Positions 1 through 10,848 are shown, counted from the first letter of the stretch. The stretch is DNA of 64,000 nt from Clostridia bacterium (GCA_029068165.1 JAIEDA010000011.1:126058-190057), one strand, 5' to 3'. A program made the numbers and translations. Notes: generated by a model not told the origin, from the letters alone.

Positions 1-675
1 CGCGCTGCCGCTGCCGGTCATAAACACTCTATCGGTATGGTTTAAAAGCTGCTCTTTCGCCGTCAAAATCTTCGGCGCAAGCGCTACCGCCGCTTTTTCT
101 AAAGCGTTGTAATTCTCGCCTTTATTGACGTATCCGCCTATTTCGTCGTACTTGGCGTAGATTTCTTTTGTGGAAGCTCCAACTGCGCTTTGACATATCG
201 CGAGCGTAAGTTCCTTGAATTTTTCGGGCGCGACTATCTCGCCTACGCCTTTGACGCTTGCGTTTCCGCCGCTCATCATATACGGAACGTCGCAACCAAC
301 TTTTACGGCGAGTTTTTTTAGTTTGTCAAAGTCTATACCGTAGAGCTTATGCGCGCAGTAAAAAACTCCGCTAGCATCCGCCGACGAACCGCCAAGTCCA
401 GCCGAAAACGGTATGCCCTTTTTTATCTCGACTCGCATACTTATACCGAAATTTTCTTCAAGAATTTTCAAGGCTTTGACTGCGGTATTTGAGCCGTCAA
501 CGGCGTTGCCGTCCATAATTACTCTACTTATCTTGCTCTTTTTAGCGCAAATAATATCAAAGACGTCGACGGATACGTTGCGCATATCAAGCAAATGATA
601 GCCGTCCTCCCTCACTCCGTCTATATCTAGATATATATTAACTTTAGCGTATACTTTTATTGAAATACTATCCAT
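1..675 (-). CDS. ispE: 4-diphosphocytidyl-2-C-methyl-D-erythritol kinase (GHMP kinase), C-terminus cut by window edge
   Basis: Reverse-strand translation from ATG at 675: MDSISIKVYAKVNIYLDIDGVREDGYHLLDMRNVSVDV...KKGIPFSAGLGGSSADASGVFYC...; GHMP motif GLGGSSADA; open to position 1. Confidence 0.9.
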   Translation of the reverse strand, partial: MDSISIKVYAKVNIYLDIDGVREDGYHLLDMRNVSVDVFDIICAKKSKISRVIMDGNAVDGSNTAVKALKILEENFGISMRVEIKKGIPFSAGLGGSSADASGVFYCAHKLYGIDFDKLKKLAVKVGCDVPYMMSGGNASVKGVGEIVAPEKFKELTLAICQSAVGASTKEIYAKYDEIGGYVNKGENYNALEKAAVALAPKILTAKEQLLNHTDRVFMTGSGSA

Positions 676-681
676 AGTCTT

Positions 682-1572
682 TTACGGCAACTTCCTGCCG
701 CAAGAATGATAAAGTTCGTACCACTCGCCTCTAGTGAGATTTATATCCTTCGCTTTGGCGATTTGTTCTACCCGCTCAGGTTTAGTCGTGCCGTTGATTA
801 CGGTAAATCCCGCGGGGTGTTTGAGAAGCCAAGCGGCGGCGATTGCGTTGGGCGTAGCTTCGTACTTAAACGCTAAGTCTTTGAGAAGCTTATTGAGCTT
901 TGAATACCTAAAATCGCCGATAAACGATTTTTTCCTGCCCTTGTAGGGAGAATAACATTGAATATTTACTCCGTTCAACCTACAGTAGTCTAGCGTGCCT
1001 CCGTCGCGGTTTATTCCGCCGTCTTCCATACGGTTGTAGTTGACTCCGTTCTCGATCATCGGACAGTGCGCGATGCTCAGTCTTATTTGATTGCAATCTA
1101 TCTTTTGCTTTATCGCCGAGCTGAGCAAAGCCATTTGCCCGCCTGAAAAATTACTCACGCCGAACGAGTCGACCGCTCCCTCGGAGTAAAGTTTGTCAAA
1201 GGCTTTAGCCACTTCTTCGGGATTCATAAGCGCGTCGGGACGGTGAATCAAAAGCCTGTCTATCTTATCGACTTTGAGCCTCGCCAAACTCTTGTGCGCG
1301 CAATCTACGATATAGTTTGTAGAATTGTCGTATCTATGGCAAGACAAGTCCTTGACGATTCCGCATTTTGTTTGGATAAAGATTTTATCCCTAAGCGAAC
1401 TGTCTTCTATGAGAGCCTTGCCGAACGCCGTTTCGCACTCGCCCGAGCCGTAAATGTCAGCGTGGTCGAACGCGTTGATACCCGCGCTCAAATTACTCTC
1501 GATAAGCTCGCGTATTTGCGCCGTAGTCATATCGGCTATTCGCATACAGCCTTGAATAAATCTACCGTCCAT
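682..1572 (-). CDS. aldo/keto reductase
   Basis: ORF 682..1620; preferred start ATG at 1572 (GAGG upstream). Motifs GINAFDHADIYGSGECE, KIDRLLIHRPD, GVSNFS, typical of the AKR family. Confidence 0.85.
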   Translation of the reverse strand: MDGRFIQGCMRIADMTTAQIRELIESNLSAGINAFDHADIYGSGECETAFGKALIEDSSLRDKIFIQTKCGIVKDLSCHRYDNSTNYIVDCAHKSLARLKVDKIDRLLIHRPDALMNPEEVAKAFDKLYSEGAVDSFGVSNFSGGQMALLSSAIKQKIDCNQIRLSIAHCPMIENGVNYNRMEDGGINRDGGTLDYCRLNGVNIQCYSPYKGRKKSFIGDFRYSKLNKLLKDLAFKYEATPNAIAAAWLLKHPAGFTVINGTTKPERVEQIAKAKDINLTRGEWYELYHSCGRKLP

Positions 1573-1668
1573 AAAGCACCTCTTCCAGTTTATTTTACCA
1601 TAGCCCTCGAATCTTATCAATAAGCGCGGCGTAAAAGTATTCTAATATTTGCAAATTTTATGTAAACA

Positions 1669-1712
1669 TAAAAAAAATAGGCGGACAGTGACTAAGCCGC
1701 CGACCGTCCGCC
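1669..1712 (-). terminator. intrinsic terminator downstream of DUF3794/LysM gene
   Basis: GGCGGAC (1680-1686) / GTCCGCC (1706-1712) arms; read on minus strand the stem is followed by TATTTTTTTTATG. Confidence 0.7.
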
Positions 1713-1734
1713 GATAAATGAGGATATTTTGCAA

Positions 1735-3237
1735 TCAACCTATCTCTCTATAAATAACTATTCTCTCGTCGCCCGACATCAACGCGCCGAGCTCGGGGTT
1801 TTGCTCCTTGACGCTTTCAATGGACGCGCCGAGCGTTTTTGCAACCTGCCAAATACTCTCGCCTTTGTCGGGAATATATACGCTTATAGCGTTGCTGTTG
1901 GCTTGAATTTCTTCGCCTACTTCCACGCCCTTAATAATCTTGTTGCAAACGCGCTCGAAAAGACATACGGATATGACGAGATTTGCGGTTATTTCCACTT
2001 CTCTATCTCTCTTGACCTTGTAGGAACATTCGCTTACGATCGCGCTGCCGCAAAGAATAGTTTGTTCGTTGACTTTTTCGGCGTCGAATTGCAACGAATA
2101 AGGAAGCTCGACTTGCATACACTTGGTTACGCCCTCTTCAGTTTCGTAAATAACCGAAGTATTGAGCACGCCTTCGGCAAGAACCGCGCCGTCCATAGCC
2201 ACGAGGTTGGATAGGCTGTTGTGCGTAACGATACAGCTTAAGATGCTCTTGATGCTCTCGTCGGAATTTTCTACGCTAACGCTTCCGCCGATATGCTCTT
2301 CAAAACGCATTTCGCCTCGAGAAGCGACGAAACTTACTTCGTCGGTAGAAATATCAAGCGAGTTGGTCGGGCTGTACGTATCAACGACCGCAGTGGCGCA
2401 AGAAGCCTGCATAACGAAACCGTTCAAAGCGATATTCAAAGTCACTTTGAAAGTGTTGTCGCTGTCCGCGCCCTCAATAACCAGCCTGCTGTCCTTAACG
2501 CTCGCGCTTATGCACGCTCTCAAATTCTCGTCGCGGCAAGCAAGTTCCTGAGCAAACGGGATATTCATATTCTTAGTTGATACTACTCCTTCGCTGGTGT
2601 AGATAAGACTTACTTCCGCTTGACCTGTCACGGTAAGTTTGCCGTCGCTATCGTTTATTCCGCTTACTATAGCTTTGGAATCAAAGAAGAGTACGTCGTC
2701 GACCTTTACTCCGCAAGAATACTCGTCGCATACTTCTACGCATTCGTCGATTTGACATACGTATTTTTGATACTCCTGCTCTTCTCTTAAAGCAAGCGCG
2801 TCCTCGACGTCCTCAAGTATTTCTACCGTATTGATCTCTACGACGGACGGAACGAGTTCGACGACTGTTTGAACCTTGATTTCCGCGCCCGATACGCTTG
2901 AAAGCATATCCACTACGCTCGCCTTAACCAAGCAAGGCATATCTGCAATTACGGCTTCGTCGTTTATATCTTCGGAAAAGTCCGAGATATAGTCGAAGTT
3001 GTTGAGTTTGCCGTCTTGATCAAGATAGACGAGTTTTATCGAAACTCTTCCGCTCGTCTTGATTTGCTTTGACATCGTTTGCGATTTGGTAATTTGTACG
3101 TCGCCCGACAGCGCGCAAACTTTGCTGACTCCGCCCCTTGACGAGGTGTCGAAGTTGCATTGCATAACTATTTGCTTGCCTTCCAACGTCCTTTCGTAAT
3201 CTGCGCTTACGCTCTTAAATATTGTATTGATTGCCAT
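1735..3237 (-). CDS. DUF3794 (SPOCS) repeat protein with C-terminal LysM domain, SipL-like spore-envelope protein
   Basis: ORF 1735..3255; likely start ATG at 3237 after GGAGG. C-terminal IYIPDKGESIWQVAKTLGASIESVKEQNPEL is LysM-like; upstream DUF3794-like repeats; adjacent to veg and ispE. Confidence 0.75.
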   Translation of the reverse strand: MAINTIFKSVSADYERTLEGKQIVMQCNFDTSSRGGVSKVCALSGDVQITKSQTMSKQIKTSGRVSIKLVYLDQDGKLNNFDYISDFSEDINDEAVIADMPCLVKASVVDMLSSVSGAEIKVQTVVELVPSVVEINTVEILEDVEDALALREEQEYQKYVCQIDECVEVCDEYSCGVKVDDVLFFDSKAIVSGINDSDGKLTVTGQAEVSLIYTSEGVVSTKNMNIPFAQELACRDENLRACISASVKDSRLVIEGADSDNTFKVTLNIALNGFVMQASCATAVVDTYSPTNSLDISTDEVSFVASRGEMRFEEHIGGSVSVENSDESIKSILSCIVTHNSLSNLVAMDGAVLAEGVLNTSVIYETEEGVTKCMQVELPYSLQFDAEKVNEQTILCGSAIVSECSYKVKRDREVEITANLVISVCLFERVCNKIIKGVEVGEEIQANSNAISVYIPDKGESIWQVAKTLGASIESVKEQNPELGALMSGDERIVIYREIG

Positions 3238-3313
3238 ATATCCTCCACAATTCAAATTATGTTTTTACACCATAATTATATTTGCGAGAATTACTCAATA
3301 TGACAAAAATAAA

Positions 3314-3553
3314 TTATTTTTTGTTGATCTTCACGTTGCGGGTCAAAATGTCGTTGTAGGAATAGGACTGCAATTCGTCCTCGCCGTCCATAAGACAGCG
3401 TACTGTAAAGATAGCGGGATAAGCGTCCTGAACGTAGCCTTCAAACTTTACGAACTTGTTGCGCCCGCGATTTATTTCGAAAGTCATCGGCTGACCGACA
3501 ATCATTCCCACGCGGCGTTTTACTTCATCGATTTTCAGTATAATTTCTCTCAT
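3314..3553 (-). CDS. veg: Veg family protein
   Basis: 79 aa, VKRRVGMIVGQPMTFEINRGRNKFVKFEGYVQDAYPAIFTV..., characteristic of Veg; near ispE as commonly seen in Firmicutes. Confidence 0.85.
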   Translation of the reverse strand: MREIILKIDEVKRRVGMIVGQPMTFEINRGRNKFVKFEGYVQDAYPAIFTVRCLMDGEDELQSYSYNDILTRNVKINKK

Positions 3554-3749
3554 ATCCCGATTATTGACAATTAATCGGAAAAAATACTTATTAAATGCGT
3601 AATTCTACGGTTGCATAAAACCGTTAAAGGATAAATTCGTTATAAATAAATAGACGTTAATATAATTTGAAAACGTAGATTTTAGCCGTCAGTCAATCCC
3701 AAAAGATAGTCCGCCGACACGACGAAATTCAACTTTCAACAAATTGATC

Positions 3750-4145
3750 TTACAGTTTACTTAATCTCTCGATAATGTCCGTATCGGCAGGCGCCCACTC
3801 AACGGAAAAAAGCTCGTCTTGAGAAAGCCATTTATAATCTAAATGTTCTTTTAAAACAAAACTCTCGGACAGCGGCTTGCAAAAATAAGTTTGAAGATCT
3901 ACGAAAACGTCTTCGTATTCGTAGACTACTTGCATAAACTTCTCGCCTACTTCCACGTCGTAGTCCATTTCTTCAAAGACTTCCCGCTTCAACGCTGCTT
4001 GAGGAGTTTCGCCCTCTTCTATTTTCCCGCCTACAAATTCGTACTTGAAAGCTACCGCCGCGTTTTTGTTCGCGCCGCGCTTAACAGCTAAGATTTTGCC
4101 GTTTTGGACGATTATCGCCCCAACTACTTTCAACGTTTTCTTCAT
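3750..4145 (-). CDS. NUDIX hydrolase (MutT-like)
   Basis: Nudix box GGKIEEGETPQAALKREVFEEMDYDVEV. Confidence 0.9.
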   Translation of the reverse strand: MKKTLKVVGAIIVQNGKILAVKRGANKNAAVAFKYEFVGGKIEEGETPQAALKREVFEEMDYDVEVGEKFMQVVYEYEDVFVDLQTYFCKPLSESFVLKEHLDYKWLSQDELFSVEWAPADTDIIERLSKL

Positions 4146-4248
4146 TTTATACCTTATATTTTTCGACTGCGCTTAGCTCCGCTCAAAATGACGAATACAA
4201 TGTTACTTCGTCATCGTATTGGATAAGCAAGACTGCATTCCCCATCGT

Positions 4249-6615
4249 TTAATCCGCATTAAACACGCTCATTGCGTATTTTGCCGACTGGTTGGCGTCC
4301 TTGCAATACTTATCCGCGCCGATTTGCATAGCATACTCCTCCGTCAGCACCGCTCCGCCGACCATAATCTTACAGTCGGGGCAATGCAACCTGAGCAGTT
4401 CTATAGTTTCTTTCATCCCTTCTAGCGTAGTTGTCATAAGCGCCGACAATCCGCAAAGTTTGATATTAAAATCTTTTACAGCTTCGACTACGTTCATAGG
4501 CGGAACGTTCTTGCCTAAGTCCAATACTTTGAAGCCATAGTTCTCGAGTACGGTCTTGACTATATTCTTACCGATATCGTGTACGTCGCCTTTGACCGTT
4601 GCGAGCGCGATCTTGCCCTTGTCCGCTTGCGCGCCCGTAGGCAAACTCTTCTTGACTTCTTCAAAGCACGCTTTCGCGCAATCCGCCGAAGCGATTAGTT
4701 GCGGCAAGAATATCTTGCCCTTTTCATAGTTGTCGCCCACTTTGTTGAGCGCGGGGATAAGATAATCGTCGATTACTTGTAAAGGCGGGAATTGAGAAAG
4801 CAAACTTTTTGTCAGTTCTCTAGCCTGGTCAAGTCCTTTCTCTATACAATAGAAAATATCCTTTTCTCCGCCGACGTTTTCTTGCTTATCGCTCTCTTTC
4901 TTGATAAGCTGACTACCCAAATAATCGGCGTATTTCGCCGTGTAGTTCATACAGTTTTTGTCCGCGCAAGAAAGCACTTTGAACGCGTCGACCGCCTGCA
5001 TATTCTCGGGAATATTTGGATTGAGTATAGGCAAGTCCAGTCCCGCGTACATCGCCGCCGTCAAAAACGCTCCGTTTACGATTTGCCTTGCGGGAAGTCC
5101 GAAAGATATATTGGACACGCCGAGAGCAGTCTTGATTTTGTACTTGCTTTTGAGCGTGGAAATAGCCTTGAGAGTGTTCATCGCCTGTTCGGGTTCGGCG
5201 CTGACGGTCAACGTCAAACAGTCGATATATACGTCCTCTTCTCTTATACCGTACGACTTTGCGCGCTCGATTATCTTCTCGGCAAGTTTTACTCGCCCCT
5301 CTACGGTCTTGGGTATGCCGTCCTCGTCAATAGTAAGTCCCACTACGCTTGCGCCGTACTTAGCGACGAGCGGCAAGATAGTCGACAGCGATTTTTCTTC
5401 GGCGTTGACGGAATTTACGATAGGCTTACCGTTGTAGTATCTTAAAGCTCTTTCAATAGCTTCGGGCTTGGAACAGTCGATTTGCAGCGGCGCGTCGGTC
5501 AAACTTTGAATATACTTCACCATTTGAGTAAGCATTTCCGTTTCGTCGATTTGCGGAAGTCCCGCGTTGACGTCAAGTATATCCGCGCCCGCTTCGACCT
5601 GCTCTAAAGTTTGAGTAGCGATATAGTTGAAATCTCTATCGATAAGCGCTTGCTTCATAGCCTTTTTGCCCGTCGGATTTATTCTCTCGCCCACGACCTT
5701 AACGCCGTCTATATATACGACCTTTGTCGACGAACAAACTGCCGTCTTGTAGACGCGGTTACGCTTGCCTACTTTTTTAGTTTTTCTCAGCGTATCGAGC
5801 TTTTCAATATATTCGGGAGTAGTTCCGCAACAGCCGCCCAATACGCTCACGCCTAAGTCTATAAATTTTTCGTACGATTTGGCAAACTCTTCAGGCGATA
5901 CGGAATAATTCATTTCGCTGTCGGGAAGTCCGGCGTTTGCCTTGATAAATACGGGCAAATCGGTATTATCCACGAGCTTTTGCATAATAGGATAGAGTTG
6001 GTCGGGTCCGAGCGAACAGTTGATTCCCAAAGCGTCGGCAAAACTAGACGCCGTGATTGCAAAAGCTTCCACGCTGCACCCCGTAAACGTCCTGCCGCTC
6101 TCATCAAAGGTCATACTTGCCATTATCGGCAAGTCGCTATTTTCTTTGACGGCAAGCAGCGCGGCTTTAAGCTCGTATAAATCGCTCATAGTTTCCACAA
6201 CGACGAGGTCCGCCCCGTCTTTGCCTGCCAAGACCTGCTCTTTAAAAATCTCGTACGCTTCGTCAAAAGTCATACTTCCAAGCGGTTCGATCAACGCTCC
6301 GGTCGGTCCTATATCCAACGCCACGAGCCTGTCGCCAGCGGCTTTCCTTGCAAGTTCTACGCCCGCCTTTATAAGCCTGCGTACTTCCTCGCTCGAGCCC
6401 AACTTCTTACGGTTTGCGCCGAAAGTATTGGTATAGACTATATCGCTTCCGCTATCAATATACTCCTTGCTGATTGAATAAACGAGCTCGGGGTCGTTGA
6501 CGTTGAGAAGTTCGGGAATAGCTCCCCCCGCTAAGCCTCTCTTTTGCAGCTGAGTTCCAAACGCTCCGTCAAGGAGTAATATCTTATCTTTTTTGAATAT
6601 CTTGCTTGCTTTCAT
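4249..6615 (-). CDS. metH: cobalamin-dependent methionine synthase lacking the C-terminal reactivation domain
   Basis: Hcy-binding (LLLDGAFGTQLQKRGL...GGCCGTTPEYI), pterin-binding (GERINPTGKKAMKQAL), B12-binding (GDVHDIGKNIVKTVLENYGFKVLDLGKNVP). Confidence 0.92.
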   Translation of the reverse strand: MKASKIFKKDKILLLDGAFGTQLQKRGLAGGAIPELLNVNDPELVYSISKEYIDSGSDIVYTNTFGANRKKLGSSEEVRRLIKAGVELARKAAGDRLVALDIGPTGALIEPLGSMTFDEAYEIFKEQVLAGKDGADLVVVETMSDLYELKAALLAVKENSDLPIMASMTFDESGRTFTGCSVEAFAITASSFADALGINCSLGPDQLYPIMQKLVDNTDLPVFIKANAGLPDSEMNYSVSPEEFAKSYEKFIDLGVSVLGGCCGTTPEYIEKLDTLRKTKKVGKRNRVYKTAVCSSTKVVYIDGVKVVGERINPTGKKAMKQALIDRDFNYIATQTLEQVEAGADILDVNAGLPQIDETEMLTQMVKYIQSLTDAPLQIDCSKPEAIERALRYYNGKPIVNSVNAEEKSLSTILPLVAKYGASVVGLTIDEDGIPKTVEGRVKLAEKIIERAKSYGIREEDVYIDCLTLTVSAEPEQAMNTLKAISTLKSKYKIKTALGVSNISFGLPARQIVNGAFLTAAMYAGLDLPILNPNIPENMQAVDAFKVLSCADKNCMNYTAKYADYLGSQLIKKESDKQENVGGEKDIFYCIEKGLDQARELTKSLLSQFPPLQVIDDYLIPALNKVGDNYEKGKIFLPQLIASADCAKACFEEVKKSLPTGAQADKGKIALATVKGDVHDIGKNIVKTVLENYGFKVLDLGKNVPPMNVVEAVKDFNIKLCGLSALMTTTLEGMKETIELLRLHCPDCKIMVGGAVLTEEYAMQIGADKYCKDANQSAKYAMSVFNAD

Positions 6616-6623
6616 ACCATCCT

Positions 6624-7271
6624 CTAGCTTTCGCTTCTATATACGCATTCTTTATTCTCGCACCCAACGCATTTCATCATACATCTTGTTTTATTAGGCT
6701 TTCCATACTTCTTAATGCCGACGACAGCGGTTACGGTCTTTTGCGGCGAAAGCATAAAACTTTCTTCGTTCATAAACACGCCTATTCTCTTGGGAAGTTC
6801 CAAAACTCTTACGAAATCTTTTTGTTGATACAGCGGAAAATCTCCGTATCCGCAAGAAAATCTAGAAGTCAGCGCGGTAGCGTTTGCGGCTTGAAGTTCC
6901 TCGCACAAATCGTCGCAGTAGCTCTCGATAGCGCAAATACTCGCGCTGTCCAAAAGCACCGCGGCAAGCGGGTCGGAGCTCATAAGATGCGAAACTCTTT
7001 TCTCTACCTCAAATCCCACCGTCGCGCCCATAATATATATTTCTTCGCAACCCGACAAATGCTTGGCGATATTATCTCCGAGCAGCTTCATATCCGCTCC
7101 AACGAGCGACAGCGGATCTTTCCTCAACGCAAATTTTTTGATTACGCTTCTAGGCGTGATAAGAGAAAGACACAGCTCTATCGCCTTATCTATTTGGCTA
7201 TCTAATTTGGGCGTGTACTCCTGCCCCTTGTAGCCGAGATACCTGAGTAGTTCTTTCTTTTCTATATTCAT
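6624..7271 (-). CDS. vitamin B12-dependent methionine synthase activation domain protein
   Basis: 215 aa between metF and metH; motifs FSCGYGDFPLYQQKDFVRVL, AVVGIKKYGKPNKTRCMMKCVGCENKECVYR. Confidence 0.8.
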   Translation of the reverse strand: MNIEKKELLRYLGYKGQEYTPKLDSQIDKAIELCLSLITPRSVIKKFALRKDPLSLVGADMKLLGDNIAKHLSGCEEIYIMGATVGFEVEKRVSHLMSSDPLAAVLLDSASICAIESYCDDLCEELQAANATALTSRFSCGYGDFPLYQQKDFVRVLELPKRIGVFMNEESFMLSPQKTVTAVVGIKKYGKPNKTRCMMKCVGCENKECVYRSES

Positions 7272-8149
7272 TAGCGTACGCCGTTGAGCTTGTCAATAAT
7301 GGGTTTGATATTTTCGGTTATGCGCTTAGCCACGTATGAGTTGTTCATGATGTACAAGTGGATACCGTCTACTCCGCTAGAGAGCAAATCGATGATTTGG
7401 TCGGTAGCGTAAGCGATACCCGCTTCCATAAGCGCGTCGGGATCGTCGGCGAATTTAGCGTACATACGCGATATTTTAGAAGGCAATTTCGCTCCCGTCG
7501 TCTTGACTATACCCGTAAACTGCGAAGCCTTGACGAGCGGCATAACTCCCGCCTGGATAGGCACGTTTATACCCGAAAGTCTAACCATATCCAAATACTT
7601 TAAGTAGTCGTCGTTGTCGAAAAAGAGCTGCGAATTTAGGTGCGTAACTCCCTTGTCCACCTTGATTTTAAGATTGCGAATATCCTCTACTATATTGGCG
7701 CTTTCGGGGTGTCCCTCGGGATAGCACGCTCCGCTGATATCGATATTCGAGTTTGCGCTCTTTATAAACTCAACGAGTTCGCTTGCGTAAGCAAAGTCGC
7801 TTTTGACTTCTCCTTCTATTCTATCTCCCCTCAAGGCAAGCACGTTTTCCACGCCTATGCCGATAAGACCATCCAAAGCCTTAGCGACTTCTTCTTTGGT
7901 GGAATTTACGCAAGTGAGGTGCGCCAAAGGTTCGATACCGTAATCGTTTTTGACGATTTCGGCGAGTTCTTTCGTGCGCGAATTTTTGCTGCCGCCCGCG
8001 CTGTAGGTAATTGAAACGTAATCGGGTTTGATATCCTTGATCTCCGATAGCGTGTTGAATATCTTGCTTATATCGTCATTCACCTTAGGCGGAAAAATCT
8101 CAAAGGAGTATACCGCCTTTTTATTTTTGAATAAATCGTTTATCTTCAT
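7271..8149 (-). CDS. metF: methylenetetrahydrofolate reductase
   Basis: SFEIFPPK N-terminus, DYVSITYSAGGS, PLAHLTCVN; overlaps next gene by 1 nt (TAATG). Confidence 0.92.
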   Translation of the reverse strand: MKINDLFKNKKAVYSFEIFPPKVNDDISKIFNTLSEIKDIKPDYVSITYSAGGSKNSRTKELAEIVKNDYGIEPLAHLTCVNSTKEEVAKALDGLIGIGVENVLALRGDRIEGEVKSDFAYASELVEFIKSANSNIDISGACYPEGHPESANIVEDIRNLKIKVDKGVTHLNSQLFFDNDDYLKYLDMVRLSGINVPIQAGVMPLVKASQFTGIVKTTGAKLPSKISRMYAKFADDPDALMEAGIAYATDQIIDLLSSGVDGIHLYIMNNSYVAKRITENIKPIIDKLNGVR

Positions 8150-8284
8150 TTTCTTTCTTGCTCCGATAGCATAGTATTTTAGTTTATTTTAGCATATCGT
8201 CGTCGATTGCGCCACTGCTTTTATATAATTTTATTTATTTTTTGATTAGACCGCCCCTTTAGCCGCCAAAACTTGCAAAAGCGT

Positions 8285-8313
8285 TTGACAAAAAAAGGCG
8301 GCGGATATATTAT
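8285..8313 (+). promoter_or_regulatory. sigma-A-type promoter for leuS
   Basis: TTGACA (8285-8290), 17-nt spacer, TATTAT (8308-8313). Confidence 0.65.
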
Positions 8314-8356
8314 ATATGTATATAAATTTTTATTGTTAAGGGCGGCGGAGTTTAGT

Positions 8357-10792
8357 ATGGATTTTATCAAAGTTGAAAAAAAATGGCAAAAAAAATGGGA
8401 AGAGAGCAAGCTCTATTCCTTTGACAAATCCAAAATAAAGGACAAATACTACGTCCTTGAAATGTTTTCCTATCCCTCGGGCGCAAAGTTGCACGCGGGA
8501 CATTGGTACAACTACGGACCGTCGGATAGTTTTGCGCGCTTTATGAAAATGAACGGCAAAGAAGTCTTTCAGCCTATGGGCTTCGACGCGTTTGGACTTC
8601 CTGCGGAAAACTACGCTATCAAATCGGGCATACACCCGCAAGACAGCACCTTGAAAAACATCGCCACAATGGAAGGACAGCTCAAGGCTATGGGCGCTTC
8701 TTTCGATTGGGACTACGAGATAAAAACCTGTATGCCCGACTACTACAAGTGGACTCAATGGATATTCCTGCAACTCTACAAACACGGACTTGCCTATAGA
8801 AAAGAAGCTCCGGTAAACTGGTGTCCTTCGTGCAATACCGTACTCGCCAACGAACAAGTAGTCGACGGCGCGTGCGAGAGATGTAAGTCGGTGGTCTTGA
8901 GAAAAAACCTCACGCAATGGTTTTTCAAAATAACGCAATACGCCGAAGAGCTTTTGCAAGGCTTGGACACTATCGATTGGCCCGAAAAGACGAAAGCTAT
9001 GCAACGCAACTGGATAGGCAAATCGTCGGGCGCTGAGATAGAGTTTACGTGCGAAAGCGGAGATAAGTTCAAGGTATTCACGACGAGAGCGGACACGGTA
9101 TTCGGCATATCCTACGTTATTCTCTCGCCCGAACACCCGCTCGTCGACAAGCTCACTACCAACGAGCAAAGAAAAGCGGTCGAGGCTTACAAACTCGAAT
9201 GTTCCAAAGCTACCGAGATAGAAAGACTTTCCACGACTAGAGAAAAGACGGGCGTATTTACGGGCGCTTACTGCTTCAACCCCGTCAACGGCGATAAAGT
9301 GCCGATTTGGATAGGCGATTACGTGCTCTACTCCTACGGCACGGGCGCGGTAATGGGAGTTGCGGCGCACGACGAGAGAGATTACGACTTCGCCAAGAAA
9401 TTTAATCTCCAAATAAGACGTGTGATCAAATCCGCCGACGGCAAAAACGACGAGCTTCCCTACTGCAACTACGGCGTTATTTGCAACACAGGCACTAAAT
9501 TCGACGGTATGACGTCCGAAGAAGGCAAAATAGCTATAGTAAAGTGGCTGGAGGAAAAGAAGCAAGGTCAGCTCAAGACCAACTATAGATTGCGCGATTG
9601 GTTGATCTCCCGTCAAAGATACTGGGGCGCTCCTATACCTATCGTATACTGCGACAAATGCGGCGAAGTAGCCGTACCCGAAAAAGATTTGCCAGTACAG
9701 CTTCCTTACAACGTTGAGTTCAAACCCAACGGCAAATCACCGCTCGCAAGCTGCGAAGAGTTTATGAACACGACTTGTCCCAAGTGCGGCGGAAAAGCAA
9801 GAAGAGATCCCGATACGATGGACACGTTCGTTTGCTCGAGTTGGTACTATCTAAGATACCCCGACGCGCATAACGATAAAATGGCTTTCGATCCCGAGAT
9901 AATAAACAAAATGCTTCCTGTCGATAAGTATATCGGCGGAGCGGAACACGCTTGTATGCATTTGCTCTACGCGCGTTTCTTTACGAAAGCGTTGAGAGAT
10001 ATGGGTTACCTCAAGTTTGACGAACCGTTTAAGTCGCTCGTACACCAAGGCACTATCTTAGGTCCCGACGGCTTCAAGATGTCCAAGACGAGAGGAAACG
10101 TCATCTCCCCCGACGACTACGTAAGCAAGTTCGGTTCGGACGCGTTCAGGCTCTATCTAATGTTTGGCTTCAGCTATATCGAGGGCGGTCCTTGGAGCGC
10201 GAGCGGTATGGAATCTATTACTAAGTTTTTGGAAAGAGTGGAAAGAATAGTCGATAAGTCCTTGGCTTTGACGGCTGATTCTACCGAAATGACCGCCGCT
10301 GAAAAAGCGCTCAATTATTCTAGAAACTATACGATTAAGCGCGTGAGCGAAGATATGAAAGTCTTTTCGTTCAACACGGCTATCGCGCGTATTATGGAGT
10401 ACGTAAACGAGCTCTACAAATACGACAACAACGCAAGCGTAAAGAACGGCGGCTTTTTCAAGGCTTGTACCAAAGACTTGGTACTCTTGCTCGCGCCGTT
10501 CGTGCCTCACATCGCTGAGGAACTCAACGAAAGAATGGGCGGCAAATACTCGATTTTCGACGCGGCATACCCAGTATGCGACGAAAAAGCTTTAGTCAAA
10601 GACGAGTACGAACTCGCTGTGCAAGTCAACAGCCGTATGAAGGCAAAGATAGTCGTACCAAGCGACGCCGACAGCAAAACGATTGAAAAAATCGCTTTGG
10701 ACAATGACCTCGTTAAGAGCGCAACTCAAGGTTTGAATATCGTCAAGGTTATCGTAATTCCCAAGCGACTCGTAAATATCGTTTGCAAATAA
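8357..10792 (+). CDS. leuS: leucyl-tRNA synthetase
   Basis: Start ATG 8357 ([23 protein letters not shown]); [18 protein letters not shown] (HIGH-like), [15 protein letters not shown] (KMSKS). Confidence 0.95.
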   Translation: MDFIKVEKKWQKKWEESKLYSFDKSKIKDKYYVLEMFSYPSGAKLHAGHWYNYGPSDSFARFMKMNGKEVFQPMGFDAFGLPAENYAIKSGIHPQDSTLKNIATMEGQLKAMGASFDWDYEIKTCMPDYYKWTQWIFLQLYKHGLAYRKEAPVNWCPSCNTVLANEQVVDGACERCKSVVLRKNLTQWFFKITQYAEELLQGLDTIDWPEKTKAMQRNWIGKSSGAEIEFTCESGDKFKVFTTRADTVFGISYVILSPEHPLVDKLTTNEQRKAVEAYKLECSKATEIERLSTTREKTGVFTGAYCFNPVNGDKVPIWIGDYVLYSYGTGAVMGVAAHDERDYDFAKKFNLQIRRVIKSADGKNDELPYCNYGVICNTGTKFDGMTSEEGKIAIVKWLEEKKQGQLKTNYRLRDWLISRQRYWGAPIPIVYCDKCGEVAVPEKDLPVQLPYNVEFKPNGKSPLASCEEFMNTTCPKCGGKARRDPDTMDTFVCSSWYYLRYPDAHNDKMAFDPEIINKMLPVDKYIGGAEHACMHLLYARFFTKALRDMGYLKFDEPFKSLVHQGTILGPDGFKMSKTRGNVISPDDYVSKFGSDAFRLYLMFGFSYIEGGPWSASGMESITKFLERVERIVDKSLALTADSTEMTAAEKALNYSRNYTIKRVSEDMKVFSFNTAIARIMEYVNELYKYDNNASVKNGGFFKACTKDLVLLLAPFVPHIAEELNERMGGKYSIFDAAYPVCDEKALVKDEYELAVQVNSRMKAKIVVPSDADSKTIEKIALDNDLVKSATQGLNIVKVIVIPKRLVNIVCK

Positions 10793-10848
10793 AGAAATTA
10801 GAAATACATCTCCGCCTAACGCGGAAAATATAGGGAGTAAAAAGTATT

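Noticed and set aside
8150-8284. SAM or cobalamin riboswitch upstream of metF/metH
   Set aside because: Short divergent intergenic region without recognisable riboswitch core motifs.
8150-8356. T-box leader upstream of leuS (and before serS, alaS)
   Set aside because: No GGTGGNACCGCG-type antiterminator motif or long structured leader visible.
8336-9616. 426-aa ORF antisense to leuS
   Set aside because: Lies on the opposite strand of a clear leucyl-tRNA synthetase; open frame is a compositional shadow; no recognisable motifs.
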